Position numbers and translations under genes: made by a program. From Clostridia bacterium (GTDB taxonomy: Bacteria; Bacillota; Peptococcia; DRI-13; SV3-B141), in contig JAHDSB010000033.1 of assembly GCA_018433015.1 (NCBI GenBank), positions 1-38,528 of the forward strand: a DNA stretch of 38,528 nucleotides, in the 5' to 3' direction. The notes beneath the pieces are model-generated. The model did no database searches and was not told the DNA's origin. It worked only from the letters and a program-made list of their open reading frames with translations. Shown here in pieces: positions 22,937-31,782 of the stretch. How positions within the stretch are numbered: the first letter of the stretch is position 1; every line of letters begins with the position of its first letter.

Positions 22937-23164
22937 GTGGGAATTATATTAACGTTTATATTCCTAGTTATCTTTGTTATTCAAATTGCTGACTTAATAC
23001 AAAAAAGGCAATGGAAAGAAATTATGGTGCTTTCTGTATTATTATTGTTAGGAGCATTGTACAGTTTAGGCCAACTCTATGATTGGCCGTTACCTAATCC
23101 CAATAGAAAGATGGAGCAAATTTCTGAACCCTTTTGTAGAATGTTAAAGAAGAGATTTTTATAA
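22937..23164 (+). CDS. Small two-helix membrane protein, GerXD-like
   Basis: 75 residues: two hydrophobic segments (about 2-18 and 27-46) joined by a basic LIQKRQWKE link, then a polar tail. It resembles the 68-residue protein encoded at 24278-24484 in the germination operon (shared LI-K-x-x-WKE and LLL-A patterns). Such small D subunits occur with GerA-type receptors in Bacillus and relatives. The start is GTG 22937 with GAGG 8 bases before. It follows the MATE gene and ends one base before the stop codon of the convergent second GerB gene, so it may be transcribed from the MATE operon. The role as a germination modulator is inferred. Confidence 0.6.
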   Translation: MGIILTFIFLVIFVIQIADLIQKRQWKEIMVLSVLLLLGALYSLGQLYDWPLPNPNRKMEQISEPFCRMLKKRFL

Positions 23165-23165
23165 G

Positions 23166-24251
23166 TTAAGTTTTCATTTTAGAGCGAATAATTGAAGTAA
23201 GCCATAGTATTATAGTAAGACCTAAGGGAATTGAAATGTAATATAATTGAGAAATACTAAAGGCATAAGACATTTCTACAAAACTGTCATACATGAAGAG
23301 GGAATATGCTATTGCTAAAAGATTCTCTGGAACAATCAAAAACCGATGATCGGTAAAGTTAAATAATTGGGAAAGACCCAAAACTGTAGCATATGAAAAC
23401 AGAGAAACTCTGATAAATACCCAGGAAACCCATAGTAAGATGATAAAGACTTCAATGCGTTCAAAAGGTTCAAACTTGGAAACCCTTGATAATATTAAGA
23501 GGGGGTAATTTAATATTTTAAGTAAATCAGAACCAAAAACTAAAATATTAATGATGCTGAAAATAGTTAGAATAGCTCCGCTTAGAAATACTGCATATAT
23601 CCCTATTTTAACTAAAGATCTTTTATTATTAACACAAGGGGCAAATATACCGAAAACAAGTCCTAAAGAAAGCCAATCCAAGGGACTTAATGTTGCTATC
23701 ATTAAAGGCATTATAGACGATTCCATAAAAGGTTGGAGGTTGGTATAATCTCCTTGTTCTATACTAAACAAACCAATGATGAAAAGGGATATGAAGCCTA
23801 AAGGAAAAATAATTTCTGCACATCTTCCCATAACTTCAAGACCGCATTTCACCGTATATATTGAAATTAAAGAAATGAAGATTATAGGAACATTAATAGA
23901 GGTCTCAGGCATAAAGGTTATTACAAGTTCACCAAATTCCCGTAATGCTAAACAATGAATTATGAAAAAGTAATATATAAACAGAGCGGCAAACAGTTTC
24001 CCTATAAATCTACCTAAGATAAGGGGACTATATTGTATGATTGTATGTTCGGGATATTTCTTACACATAGCTCCTAAAGGGTAATAGAGCAGCAGTGCAG
24101 CAAAAAATGTGGACAGGATAACCGGTATCCATCCATCTTGATTGACGATTTCTACAGGTGTGGTAGGTACAAAGAGGACAGCAGTAGAGATATTTGCTAA
24201 TACAATTAATAAGAAGGCCTGTCTACTAGTGATAAGAGATTTATTTATCAT
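23166..24251 (-). CDS. Second GerB-type germination receptor permease subunit
   Basis: 361 residues, about ten membrane helices, APC-superfamily spore permease like GerAB (ITSRQAFLLIVLANISTAVLF at the start; GQDGW-type NQDGWIPVILS loop). GerB subunits bind the germinant in the inner spore membrane. This is the last gene of the operon and is 27 bp downstream of the small D gene. It is clearly distinct from the other GerB at 24481-25578, so the operon carries two different permease subunits, either of which could pair with the shared A and C subunits. No terminator follows; the stop lies one base from the stop of the opposing gene. Confidence 0.9.
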   Translation of the reverse strand: MINKSLITSRQAFLLIVLANISTAVLFVPTTPVEIVNQDGWIPVILSTFFAALLLYYPLGAMCKKYPEHTIIQYSPLILGRFIGKLFAALFIYYFFIIHCLALREFGELVITFMPETSINVPIIFISLISIYTVKCGLEVMGRCAEIIFPLGFISLFIIGLFSIEQGDYTNLQPFMESSIMPLMIATLSPLDWLSLGLVFGIFAPCVNNKRSLVKIGIYAVFLSGAILTIFSIINILVFGSDLLKILNYPLLILSRVSKFEPFERIEVFIILLWVSWVFIRVSLFSYATVLGLSQLFNFTDHRFLIVPENLLAIAYSLFMYDSFVEMSYAFSISQLYYISIPLGLTIILWLTSIIRSKMKT

Positions 24252-24277
24252 TTAAGGCATGGCTCCAATCTTAAAAA

Positions 24278-24484
24278 CTACCGTAAAATATATTTAATTA
24301 ATATTTCTATGCCTTTTATTAAACTGGGAAATTCAAAACCCATTGCTAGCAAAATACTTGCTATGAATGCAATGAATAAGAGAAGGAGAAATACAATTAA
24401 CTCTTTCCAGTATTTTTTGCGAATAAGTCCGGGAACTTCTATTGCAATAATTCCTAAAAATGTAAGGATGACTAAAGAAATCAT
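24278..24484 (-). CDS. Small GerXD-like membrane protein
   Basis: 68 residues with two membrane helices (about 2-18 and 29-50) and the linking LIRKKYWKEL segment. It matches the small D subunits that accompany GerA-type receptors in Bacillus and influence germination. Its ATG overlaps the TGA of the upstream GerB gene (ATGA), so the two are translationally coupled. A paralogue-like gene sits at 22937-23164. The call rests on size, topology and position. Confidence 0.75.
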   Translation of the reverse strand: MISLVILTFLGIIAIEVPGLIRKKYWKELIVFLLLLFIAFIASILLAMGFEFPSLIKGIEILIKYILR

Positions 24485-25578
24485 ATTTGGTCTCCTTTAG
24501 TCTTTTTAGGTAATCCTCTGACAACTGCAGTAACTAGCAAAAATAAAGGTATACCTATTTCAAAAGGAAAACTATAAAGAGGATATATCTCTAAAGCAAA
24601 AGGTATCAATTCACTAATTGCACCATAGTTAATTACACCCAGTACTGTAATAATTACACCAAAAGGAAAAACCAAGGGATGATAAGTGCGCAATTTGAGT
24701 AATTGGGCTGTTCCTAATACTAATCCATAATATAAGATGGATATTTTTAAAAATCCCATAGATATAAAGTTAATAGATACGACAATCTCCATCCTAGTTA
24801 AAAAATCACCTACGTCAACTATTTTTAAAGTTTCATAGGTGGGATATTGGAAAATACTTAGTAGATCACCCATAACAGCAGTATTTCTAGCGGCGGATAT
24901 AGCAATAAGTAACCCCGCAATGATTATAGCTAATAGTGATTTCCTAGCTTCTACGTATTTATTTAAAAAAGGGAATATCATCATAAAGATAATGGTTTCA
25001 CCAAATGAAACAGAGTTTACAGCGTTACTGGCTTTGAAAAAATCTTGGACAGAAACATTCCTTAGAGGTAACAATTTGGAAAGATCCATTTCTTTTAGTA
25101 GAATAAATAAATCAAAAAAATACAAGAAAATGATCAAAGAGACGAGAAGTATACTACATCTGGCAATTACTTCAATGCCATTTTTTACAGCCAGCGCACA
25201 TACAAATATTGTAGCTATTAAAAAGACGATTAAAGGTGTTTCTGGATATACAATGGTAAAAAAATCTCCATAATTCCGTAAATGTAAGGAAGCTAAATGT
25301 AAAAAGTACCAGAGGAAACCCAAGGAAACTATTTTACCTACTAGAGGTCCTAAGATAAATTCGTTTATTTCCACGAGGGTTTTTCCAGGAAAGCGTAAGG
25401 CTAGAGCTGTGTAAATGCTGGCAAATAATAGGCCTTCAATAATACTCACTAAGATAGCGAGCCAAGCTAAATTTTTAGCAGGCTGGGTTGGTAGGAATAG
25501 CATAGATAAGCTTGAAACAAATCCCATTATTAGAAAAATTAATTGATAACCGGGAATTTTTCCTGTCTCCAGGTTCAT
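24481..25578 (-). CDS. GerB-type germination receptor permease subunit
   Basis: 365 residues, about ten membrane helices, spore permease (GerAB) family, with GKIPGYQLIFLIMGFVSSL at the start and the conserved early PGKTLVEINEFILG segment. It is the ligand-binding integral membrane subunit of the germinant receptor in the spore inner membrane. It lies 27 bp after the GerC gene and overlaps the small D gene by 4 bases. The germinant cannot be inferred from sequence alone. Confidence 0.93.
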   Translation of the reverse strand: MNLETGKIPGYQLIFLIMGFVSSLSMLFLPTQPAKNLAWLAILVSIIEGLLFASIYTALALRFPGKTLVEINEFILGPLVGKIVSLGFLWYFLHLASLHLRNYGDFFTIVYPETPLIVFLIATIFVCALAVKNGIEVIARCSILLVSLIIFLYFFDLFILLKEMDLSKLLPLRNVSVQDFFKASNAVNSVSFGETIIFMMIFPFLNKYVEARKSLLAIIIAGLLIAISAARNTAVMGDLLSIFQYPTYETLKIVDVGDFLTRMEIVVSINFISMGFLKISILYYGLVLGTAQLLKLRTYHPLVFPFGVIITVLGVINYGAISELIPFALEIYPLYSFPFEIGIPLFLLVTAVVRGLPKKTKGDQI

Positions 25579-25605
25579 TTTGGACCCCCTATATTAAGTT
25601 GCTAA

Positions 25606-26790
25606 TTATTCCTCTGTTGAGGGAGAGATTGGTTTTGTTATTAGACCTGAACGGCGCAACTTAGCTTGTACTTCTATATTTACTTTAAGGTAAGGAAATA
25701 ATTCATCCCATTGCTTTTCAAGGTCCTTCCATAGTAGAGGGTATTTGCGATGAACGACCTCACCAAAGCCAAAAATATCTGCGTTATACTCTTGAGACTT
25801 TTTTAGGGCAGCAGTTATTTCCCGGTGTATTGCAGCAGCTTGCAGGAGTTCAAGGGAGTGCCAGAGTGGAAGTTCTGTCAAGTTTTTTGGACTATCCTGT
25901 TCATTTAAAGTTCCTTCTTCCTTAATCTTTACTGTAATAACTAATTGTCCATCCTTTATATCAGCGTTAATTTTATTGTTAGCCCTAATAATTTCCAAAC
26001 TGGCTCTTTTGGTACCGTCATCTGTTTTAACATTTATAATCCCACTTTTTACTTTACCAATTACCCAGAGATAGCCTCTAGATTCTTCTGGAGTTAATTC
26101 ACCTACCATTTTTCCCTTCTTAAAAACAGCTGTGCCGGCAATTCGGGCATGTTTTTTTTTATTTATTTCCTGTACTTCCACTAAAGGAGCTACAGCAGCG
26201 GAAGTTTTACTGAGTAAACGTTCAGCAATATCTTTTAAGGTTATTTGCGGAGCTTGGGATGTGGCCCCAAGATCCTTAATAATATCGTTAATATTCATAG
26301 CCGGTATAGTTTCTAGATCTGTTTCCGTTGTTAGTATTTCATGGGCTGTTCCTTTGGATACAAGGACATTAACCATTAACCTGGTTTCATGATCGCGAAC
26401 AAAGAAATCTATATATTTTTCTATACCTTCTTGTGCTATTTCTTTACCGAAGACAAAAATCTGATTATGACTCCAATACAGTTTACGACTGGCGATTTGG
26501 GTGATTTTTCTGATAGCCTCAAAGCTAGTGGTAGCAACACCTTCAAAGTTAACATAAGGTTTCCCAGTAGCACTTCCCCCAGATTGAGGGGATTTTATTT
26601 CGCCAACCTTAAAAACTTGTGCAGTTATTTTAATCTTATCTTTGTTTTCTTTATCTATGCCACCGGCAGCAACAATAGCTATTTTGTCTAATTCTCGCCG
26701 ATTCCAACAGCCGGACATCATAAAAGGTATTAAAGTTAGTACAAGTAGTAGGACAACCATTTTTTTTATCTGTAAAGAAAATTTATTCAT
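25606..26790 (-). CDS. GerC-type germination receptor lipoprotein
   Basis: A 394-residue lipoprotein with a signal peptide and lipobox ending MMSGC, acylated Cys at 28, followed by WNRRELDKIAIVAAGGID, the canonical GerC start. Conserved internal segments include IASRKLYWSHNQIFVFGKEIAQEG and AGTAVFKKGKMVGELT, and the C-terminal domain runs to about 390. It anchors the receptor complex on the outer face of the spore inner membrane. It lies 37 bp after GerA and 27 bp before GerB in the same minus-strand operon. Confidence 0.93.
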   Translation of the reverse strand: MNKFSLQIKKMVVLLLVLTLIPFMMSGCWNRRELDKIAIVAAGGIDKENKDKIKITAQVFKVGEIKSPQSGGSATGKPYVNFEGVATTSFEAIRKITQIASRKLYWSHNQIFVFGKEIAQEGIEKYIDFFVRDHETRLMVNVLVSKGTAHEILTTETDLETIPAMNINDIIKDLGATSQAPQITLKDIAERLLSKTSAAVAPLVEVQEINKKKHARIAGTAVFKKGKMVGELTPEESRGYLWVIGKVKSGIINVKTDDGTKRASLEIIRANNKINADIKDGQLVITVKIKEEGTLNEQDSPKNLTELPLWHSLELLQAAAIHREITAALKKSQEYNADIFGFGEVVHRKYPLLWKDLEKQWDELFPYLKVNIEVQAKLRRSGLITKPISPSTEE

Positions 26791-26827
26791 TATTACACCC
26801 CGAACGCCAAAGTATCATCTAATTTAC

Positions 26828-28429
26828 CTAATCTTTCTTAGGGGGAGGTTCCGGTTTTAATCTGAATGCTTGTCTTTGAGGATCAATCCAACCAATAGTT
26901 CTGGGTCGGGCAAACATATCCCAGAGGGGAACTCTTATAAATACATCTTTGAGATCTCCAGTACTTAAAGGAGCTAATGGGGAGAGATAAGGGGTACCAA
27001 AAGATCTCAAAGCACACATATGCACGAGAACACCTAAAATACCTATAGCAATGCCAAAAGCCCCTAAAAAGCCGGCTAAAAGAGTTAAAAAAATCCGTAA
27101 AATACTTCCTACATCAGTTTGTGCTGGAACAACAAAAGAGGCAATGGCTGTTAATGCTACCACTATTACCATGGGCGCACCTACAAGCCCAGCTGATACG
27201 GCAGCATCACCTATTACTAAGGCTCCCACAATACTTATGGCCTGACCCACGGGGCGGGGGAGACGAACTCCTGCTTCCCGTAAAATTTCAAAAATTATAC
27301 CCATGCCGATAGCTTCTACCATGGCAGGGAAAGGCGTACCTTCTCGAGCGGCAGCCATAGTAAGTAAAAGGGGTGTGGGAATCAATTCTTGATGAAAAGT
27401 GGTGAGGGCAACATATAAGGCAGGAGATAAAATACTAAGCAAAAAGGAAAGAAAGCGTAATAATCTGAGGATACTGGTATAATACGCCCGTGAGTAATAG
27501 TCCTCAGCTGTTTGAAAGCTTTCTACAAATAACATGGGTACAGTTAAAACAAAAGGAGTTCCGTCGACTAATATGGCAGCTCGTCCTTCCAAAAGTTTTG
27601 CAGCGATAACATCAGGTTTTTCGCTGTTAGCGATGGTAGCAAAGGGAGAAAAAGGGTTATCTTCGATATATTCTTCTATGTATCCTGATTCCAGGATAGC
27701 ATCGGTGTCAATTTGGTTTAAGCGTCGCTTAATTTCTTCAATTAAACGAGGATTTACTATTCCTTTTAGATAAGCGATAGCGACATCAGTTTGAGTTCTT
27801 TTTCCTAGTACTAATGTTTCCAAAGTAAAATTAGGGTCTTTTAACTTGCGGCGCAATAGTGTTGTATTTGTTCGCAATGTTTCAGTGAAAGATTCCCGTG
27901 GACCTCTGACCGTTGCTTCTGTTTGAGGTTCTGTAATGCCACGGGCTTCCCAGCCACGGGTACTGATTATTAAAGCTTGATTAAGGTCATTTATAAGTAA
28001 GATAGAGTCACCTGATAAAATACTTAGTATTGTATCTTGAACTGCATAAGTTTTTTTAACTTCTCCCACGGTAATAAGTTTTTGTTGTATATCTTCTATA
28101 TTATTCCATGAAGAATCTTCATCACTTTTACTTTGGGGATATTCATACATCAGGGGTAAAAGTATAGATTCATTTACTGTAGTTTTATCTACCATTCCAT
28201 CTAAAAAGATTAAAGCAGCTTCAATGTTATTACTGCCAAAAGTAAAAGTTCGTATAATAATATCGTTACTAGTACCTAAAATTTTTTTTAACTTGGCAAG
28301 GTTTTGCTGGAGATCCTTTGTTAAGAGGGTAGTAGCTGGATCTTTTTCTGGTTCTTTATTTTTATCTTGTAGTGGATTATGATGGAGTAGATGTAAGAAA
28401 TGTAATTTCCTCATAATAAAACGAAACAT
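26828..28429 (-). CDS. GerA-type germination receptor A subunit
   Basis: 533 residues: soluble N-terminal half (about 40-290), membrane domain of about five helices (about 300-490) and a proline/lysine-rich tail. Diagnostic segments include GWEARGITEPQTEATVRGPRE, IEEIKRRLNQIDTDAILESG, PTPLLLTMAAAREGTPFP and the GRPVGQAISIVGALVIGDAAV-like block. It forms the germinant receptor with GerB and GerC. AAGAGG lies before the ATG at 28429. An AATACTA similar to forespore SigG -10 boxes occurs on the minus strand at 28482-28476, but I cannot find a convincing matching -35. It is first in the A-C-B-D-B' operon. Confidence 0.94.
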   Translation of the reverse strand: MFRFIMRKLHFLHLLHHNPLQDKNKEPEKDPATTLLTKDLQQNLAKLKKILGTSNDIIIRTFTFGSNNIEAALIFLDGMVDKTTVNESILLPLMYEYPQSKSDEDSSWNNIEDIQQKLITVGEVKKTYAVQDTILSILSGDSILLINDLNQALIISTRGWEARGITEPQTEATVRGPRESFTETLRTNTTLLRRKLKDPNFTLETLVLGKRTQTDVAIAYLKGIVNPRLIEEIKRRLNQIDTDAILESGYIEEYIEDNPFSPFATIANSEKPDVIAAKLLEGRAAILVDGTPFVLTVPMLFVESFQTAEDYYSRAYYTSILRLLRFLSFLLSILSPALYVALTTFHQELIPTPLLLTMAAAREGTPFPAMVEAIGMGIIFEILREAGVRLPRPVGQAISIVGALVIGDAAVSAGLVGAPMVIVVALTAIASFVVPAQTDVGSILRIFLTLLAGFLGAFGIAIGILGVLVHMCALRSFGTPYLSPLAPLSTGDLKDVFIRVPLWDMFARPRTIGWIDPQRQAFRLKPEPPPKKD

Positions 28430-28655
28430 AGTTTTTTCCTCTTTTTATAATGGGGGTAAACTTTATATTTAAATATAGTATTTGGAATGAAGGATTTTAT
28501 TATTAGTGCTATGTTCAAGAAGTTAAAGAATGAATTGCATATGCTTAAAAGGAAAGAATAATATTGAAAAAAATATATAAACATGTTAATTTTATTTTTA
28601 TTAAGATATTTTGTGAGAATTTAAGTTTATTCTATATAGGAAAGGATTAATCAAA

Positions 28656-29531
28656 ATGAAAAGACCAGTATCCAGAGTAGCAGCTATCCACGATTTATCA
28701 GGCTTTGGTAGATCATCTTTAGCGGTAGTGATCCCCATTTTATCTACCATGGGAATACAAGTTTGTTCTTTACCTACAGCAGTATTATCAACCCATACAG
28801 GAGGTTTTACGGACTATAGTTTTGTAGACTTGACTGATTCAATGGAAGAATATATCGAATCTTGGTATAAGATAGGTATTGATTTTGACTGCATATATAG
28901 CGGTTTTTTGGGTTCACCCCGTCAAATAAATATCATTTCAAATTTTATTGATAAATTTTCAACAAACAATCCTGTAGTAGTAATTGATCCAGTTATGGGT
29001 GATAATGGAAAATTATATCAAACTATGAACGATGAAATGGTTAGAGAAATGAGAAACCTTATTAGAAAGGCGGATATTATCACACCAAATTTTACTGAAG
29101 CAGCTTATCTTTTGGACAAACCTTATAACTTACAAATACCGGTAAAAGAGATTAAGGAATGGTTGAAAAAGCTGACGGAATTAGGACCTAAAATAGCTAT
29201 TATTACCAGTGCTCCCAGTTGTGATTCTGATAAGCGAACTAGTGTTATAGCCTATAATAGGGAAGATGATCGTTTTTGGAAGGTCAGTTGTGTGTATATA
29301 CCTGCTCATTATCCGGGAACAGGCGATGCTTTTACTAGTGTTATAGTAGGAAGCATTCTACAGGGAGATAGCTTGCCTATAGCTTTAGATAGGGGTGTTC
29401 AGTTTATTACGGCAGCTATCAGAGCAAGCTATGGATTTGAATATCCTAATAGAGAAGGTGTTTTATTAGAAAAAGTTCTGGGTAATTTAAAAATGCCTGT
29501 ACTTTCCAGCAGCTATGAACTAATGGAATAA
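28656..29531 (+). CDS. Pyridoxal/pyridoxamine kinase
   Basis: A 291-residue ribokinase-fold vitamin B6 kinase. It has the N-terminal IHDLSGFGRSSLAVVIPIL, TGGFTDY and DPVMGDNGKLY segments, TPNFTEAAYLL and the anion-hole GTGDAF with the catalytic Asp at 224. It phosphorylates pyridoxal, pyridoxamine or pyridoxine in the cytoplasm, salvaging vitamin B6. AGGAAAGG precedes ATG 28656 by about 8 bases. It is a single-gene unit ending at a strong terminator. De novo PLP genes (pdxT, pdxS) lie at the right edge of the window, so both routes exist. Confidence 0.93.
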   Translation: MKRPVSRVAAIHDLSGFGRSSLAVVIPILSTMGIQVCSLPTAVLSTHTGGFTDYSFVDLTDSMEEYIESWYKIGIDFDCIYSGFLGSPRQINIISNFIDKFSTNNPVVVIDPVMGDNGKLYQTMNDEMVREMRNLIRKADIITPNFTEAAYLLDKPYNLQIPVKEIKEWLKKLTELGPKIAIITSAPSCDSDKRTSVIAYNREDDRFWKVSCVYIPAHYPGTGDAFTSVIVGSILQGDSLPIALDRGVQFITAAIRASYGFEYPNREGVLLEKVLGNLKMPVLSSSYELME

Positions 29532-29539
29532 TTATAATA

Positions 29540-29573
29540 AATAAGGGTTCCTATTCCAGGAACCCTTATTTTT
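29540..29573 (+). terminator. Terminator of the pyridoxal kinase gene
   Basis: A perfect 13-bp stem (29540-29552 with 29558-29570), 5-nt loop, then TTT. Confidence 0.85.
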
Positions 29574-29686
29574 GTAATATTCCTTTAACAAGAAATGTAA
29601 CTATTTTGTTAATCTTTCTAAATTTGTTTACTATATAATCTACATAAGGATTTATGTATTTCTTTGCAAGGGAGTGAAACAGATTA

Positions 29687-31042
29687 GTGAAAAGATGGCT
29701 TGCCTTTATCATGGTTGCATTAGGATGTACATTGTTTCTAGGTTGTACAGCTGAGTTAAACCCATTTTCTTTAATGAGACCTCCTTATCAGGCTGGTGAG
29801 AAAAAAGATATAACACAAATAGTCAATAGTTTTTTACCTTCTGATACTAAGCTGGTTATACCGTTAAATCCTGAAAAGGCCAGTGCTTTCAAGCTATTTG
29901 ATATAGATGGAAATGGCAAAGAGGAAATAATATTTTTTCATAAAAATTTACAAAATAGTTATGAGCTAGGAGTAACGATATTAGAAGAAAAAGAAGGTCA
30001 GTGGATGCTGCGCGAAAAAATTAAAAACATGGGGCAGGATATAGATTATGCTGATTTTCGTGATGTGACAGGTGATGAATTACCGGAACTAATTGTTGGC
30101 TGGTCTGGAGGTAAAGGATATAATAGCGAACTAACAGTGTATTCTTTACAAAAAAATAGCAAAACAATAATAGATAACAAAAAGTACCAATATTTAGCAA
30201 CAGGGGATTTAAATGATGATGGTAAAAATGAAATTGTCATAATGCTGAGGAATGAAAAAGAGATACCCGGTACTGAAGTTCAACTCTATCAATATGTAGA
30301 CGGAAAATTACAACAGACAGATATGGTTGAGTTTGAAGGTAGTTATCCAGGGCAGATTACTATTGGTAAGGCAACGGAAAGTAGGCAAGGTATATTTGTG
30401 GAGATAGGAGTAGGAGCCCATTCAGCTTTTACCCAGTTATTGGTATTAGAAAATGGCCAGTTAAAAAGCGTAATTAAGCAATATGAGAATGATTTACCTA
30501 TAACATTCAAACCGTATGGTTTATATAGCAAAGATGTAGATGATGATGGAATTATAGAGATTGGAATGCAGACCCAACCTCCAGGATCAGAACATCTGGC
30601 TATGGTAGAAATAACTTGGATTAATAATTGGTATAAATGGAATGGTAAGGCTAACTTGATATGGGTTAAAGAAGAAGTCTCCGACTACTATGAGGGTTAT
30701 CAATTTGATATACCTAAGAATTGGCATAATAAATATACATTGATTAAAAGAGAAAATGAAAAAGAAAGAGTTATGGATTTTTATTTTATTGGGTCCTCTC
30801 ATAACAAAAGAGAACTATTACTGTCTATCATTTCAACCTCAAGAGAAGATTGGTTAAGGAAAGAAAAAACATTAACTCCCGATAGTTATTCAGTATTAGG
30901 GGAAATTAATAACAATGTATTAATAGTTCAGGTACCAACTAAATATCCAGAACTTACAGGGGCTTTGTTAGCAGAATATAAGAAAATGGTTCTCTCAATC
31001 GAGAAATTTAAGGAATGTTTCCAGTTTATTAATTTATTTTAG
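29687..31042 (+). CDS. Lipoprotein with FG-GAP/VCBS-like repeats
   Basis: 451 residues: signal peptide and lipobox ending LFLGC with acylated Cys at 20. Repeats carrying DxDGNGxEE-type loops follow (FDIDGNGKEEI, RDVTGDELPEL, GDLNDDGKNEIVI, DVDDDGIIEI), as in beta-propeller FG-GAP/VCBS proteins that often bind calcium. The C-terminal third (about 330-450) is different and may be a second domain. The start is GTG 29687. It lies 37 bp upstream of a response regulator and histidine kinase and probably shares their operon. A role as an extracytoplasmic sensor or target is inferred; function unknown. Confidence 0.8.
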   Translation: MKRWLAFIMVALGCTLFLGCTAELNPFSLMRPPYQAGEKKDITQIVNSFLPSDTKLVIPLNPEKASAFKLFDIDGNGKEEIIFFHKNLQNSYELGVTILEEKEGQWMLREKIKNMGQDIDYADFRDVTGDELPELIVGWSGGKGYNSELTVYSLQKNSKTIIDNKKYQYLATGDLNDDGKNEIVIMLRNEKEIPGTEVQLYQYVDGKLQQTDMVEFEGSYPGQITIGKATESRQGIFVEIGVGAHSAFTQLLVLENGQLKSVIKQYENDLPITFKPYGLYSKDVDDDGIIEIGMQTQPPGSEHLAMVEITWINNWYKWNGKANLIWVKEEVSDYYEGYQFDIPKNWHNKYTLIKRENEKERVMDFYFIGSSHNKRELLLSIISTSREDWLRKEKTLTPDSYSVLGEINNNVLIVQVPTKYPELTGALLAEYKKMVLSIEKFKECFQFINLF

Positions 31043-31079
31043 CGTTAAATAAAGAGTATGGATTTTGTAGGTGATTAGC

Positions 31080-31781
31080 GTGATAAAAGTTTTAGTATTA
31101 GATGATGAAGATGCTATCCGCAGTTTTATACGGGTTAATTTAAAACGCCATAATTTTTTTGTAATAGAAGCGGCTACGGGAGAAGAAGCTTTAGAAAAAG
31201 CAGAGCAAAATAAAGATATAAAAATAGCGTTACTAGATATAATGTTGCCGGGGATTGATGGTTTAGAAGTATGTAAATGTTTAAGAAAAGAGTATCCTAC
31301 TATAGGAATTATTATGCTTACAGCTAAGGGGCAGGAGGATGATAAAATCACAGGCTTATCAGGAGGAGCTGACGATTATGTAGTCAAACCTTTTAGTCCC
31401 AATGAATTAATTGCCCGCATTAATGCTTTGTTACGTCGGATGAATGTTCTGTCCCCTCAGGAAAATACACAAAGAAAAGCTTTGTTTTCCGGACCATTTA
31501 TGGTGAATTTAGATAATAGAAAAGTCCTTAAGAACGAGCAAGAACTTGAATTAACACCTAAAGAATATGGGATAATTAAATTCTTTATAGAAAATGACAA
31601 TAAGGCTATGAGCAGAAATGAGATTTTAGATGAAGTTTGGGGCAAGAACTATGTGGGAGATGTGAAAGTTGTTGATGTAAATATCCGGAGGTTGAGGCAA
31701 AAGATAGAAACAGATCCAGCAAATCCTCAATTTATAGAAAGAGTTTGGGGATTTGGCTATTGCTGGCGAGGTGGGGATTAA
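31080..31781 (+). CDS. OmpR-family response regulator
   Basis: 233 residues from GTG 31080, which has AGGTG just upstream; a GTG at 31071 overlaps that site. The receiver domain (1-115) has the acidic pair DDED, the phospho-acceptor Asp at 53 in LLDIMLPG, and the conserved Lys in VKPFSP. The C-terminal winged helix (about 135-230, LTPKEYGIIKFF, NEILDEVWG, VDVNIRRLRQKI, GFGYCW) is OmpR/PhoB-like. One base separates its stop from the TTG start of the partner kinase. The regulon is unknown. Confidence 0.93.
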   Translation: MIKVLVLDDEDAIRSFIRVNLKRHNFFVIEAATGEEALEKAEQNKDIKIALLDIMLPGIDGLEVCKCLRKEYPTIGIIMLTAKGQEDDKITGLSGGADDYVVKPFSPNELIARINALLRRMNVLSPQENTQRKALFSGPFMVNLDNRKVLKNEQELELTPKEYGIIKFFIENDNKAMSRNEILDEVWGKNYVGDVKVVDVNIRRLRQKIETDPANPQFIERVWGFGYCWRGGD

Positions 31782-31782
31782 T

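Noticed and set aside
24839-25273. 144-codon plus-strand open frame inside the GerB gene
   Set aside because: It is antisense to a clear spore permease; low-complexity translation, no ribosome-binding site of note.
28476-28482. SigG-like -10 box upstream of the germination operon
   Set aside because: AATACTA is close to the forespore consensus, but no convincing -35 lies at the right distance; not listed as a promoter.
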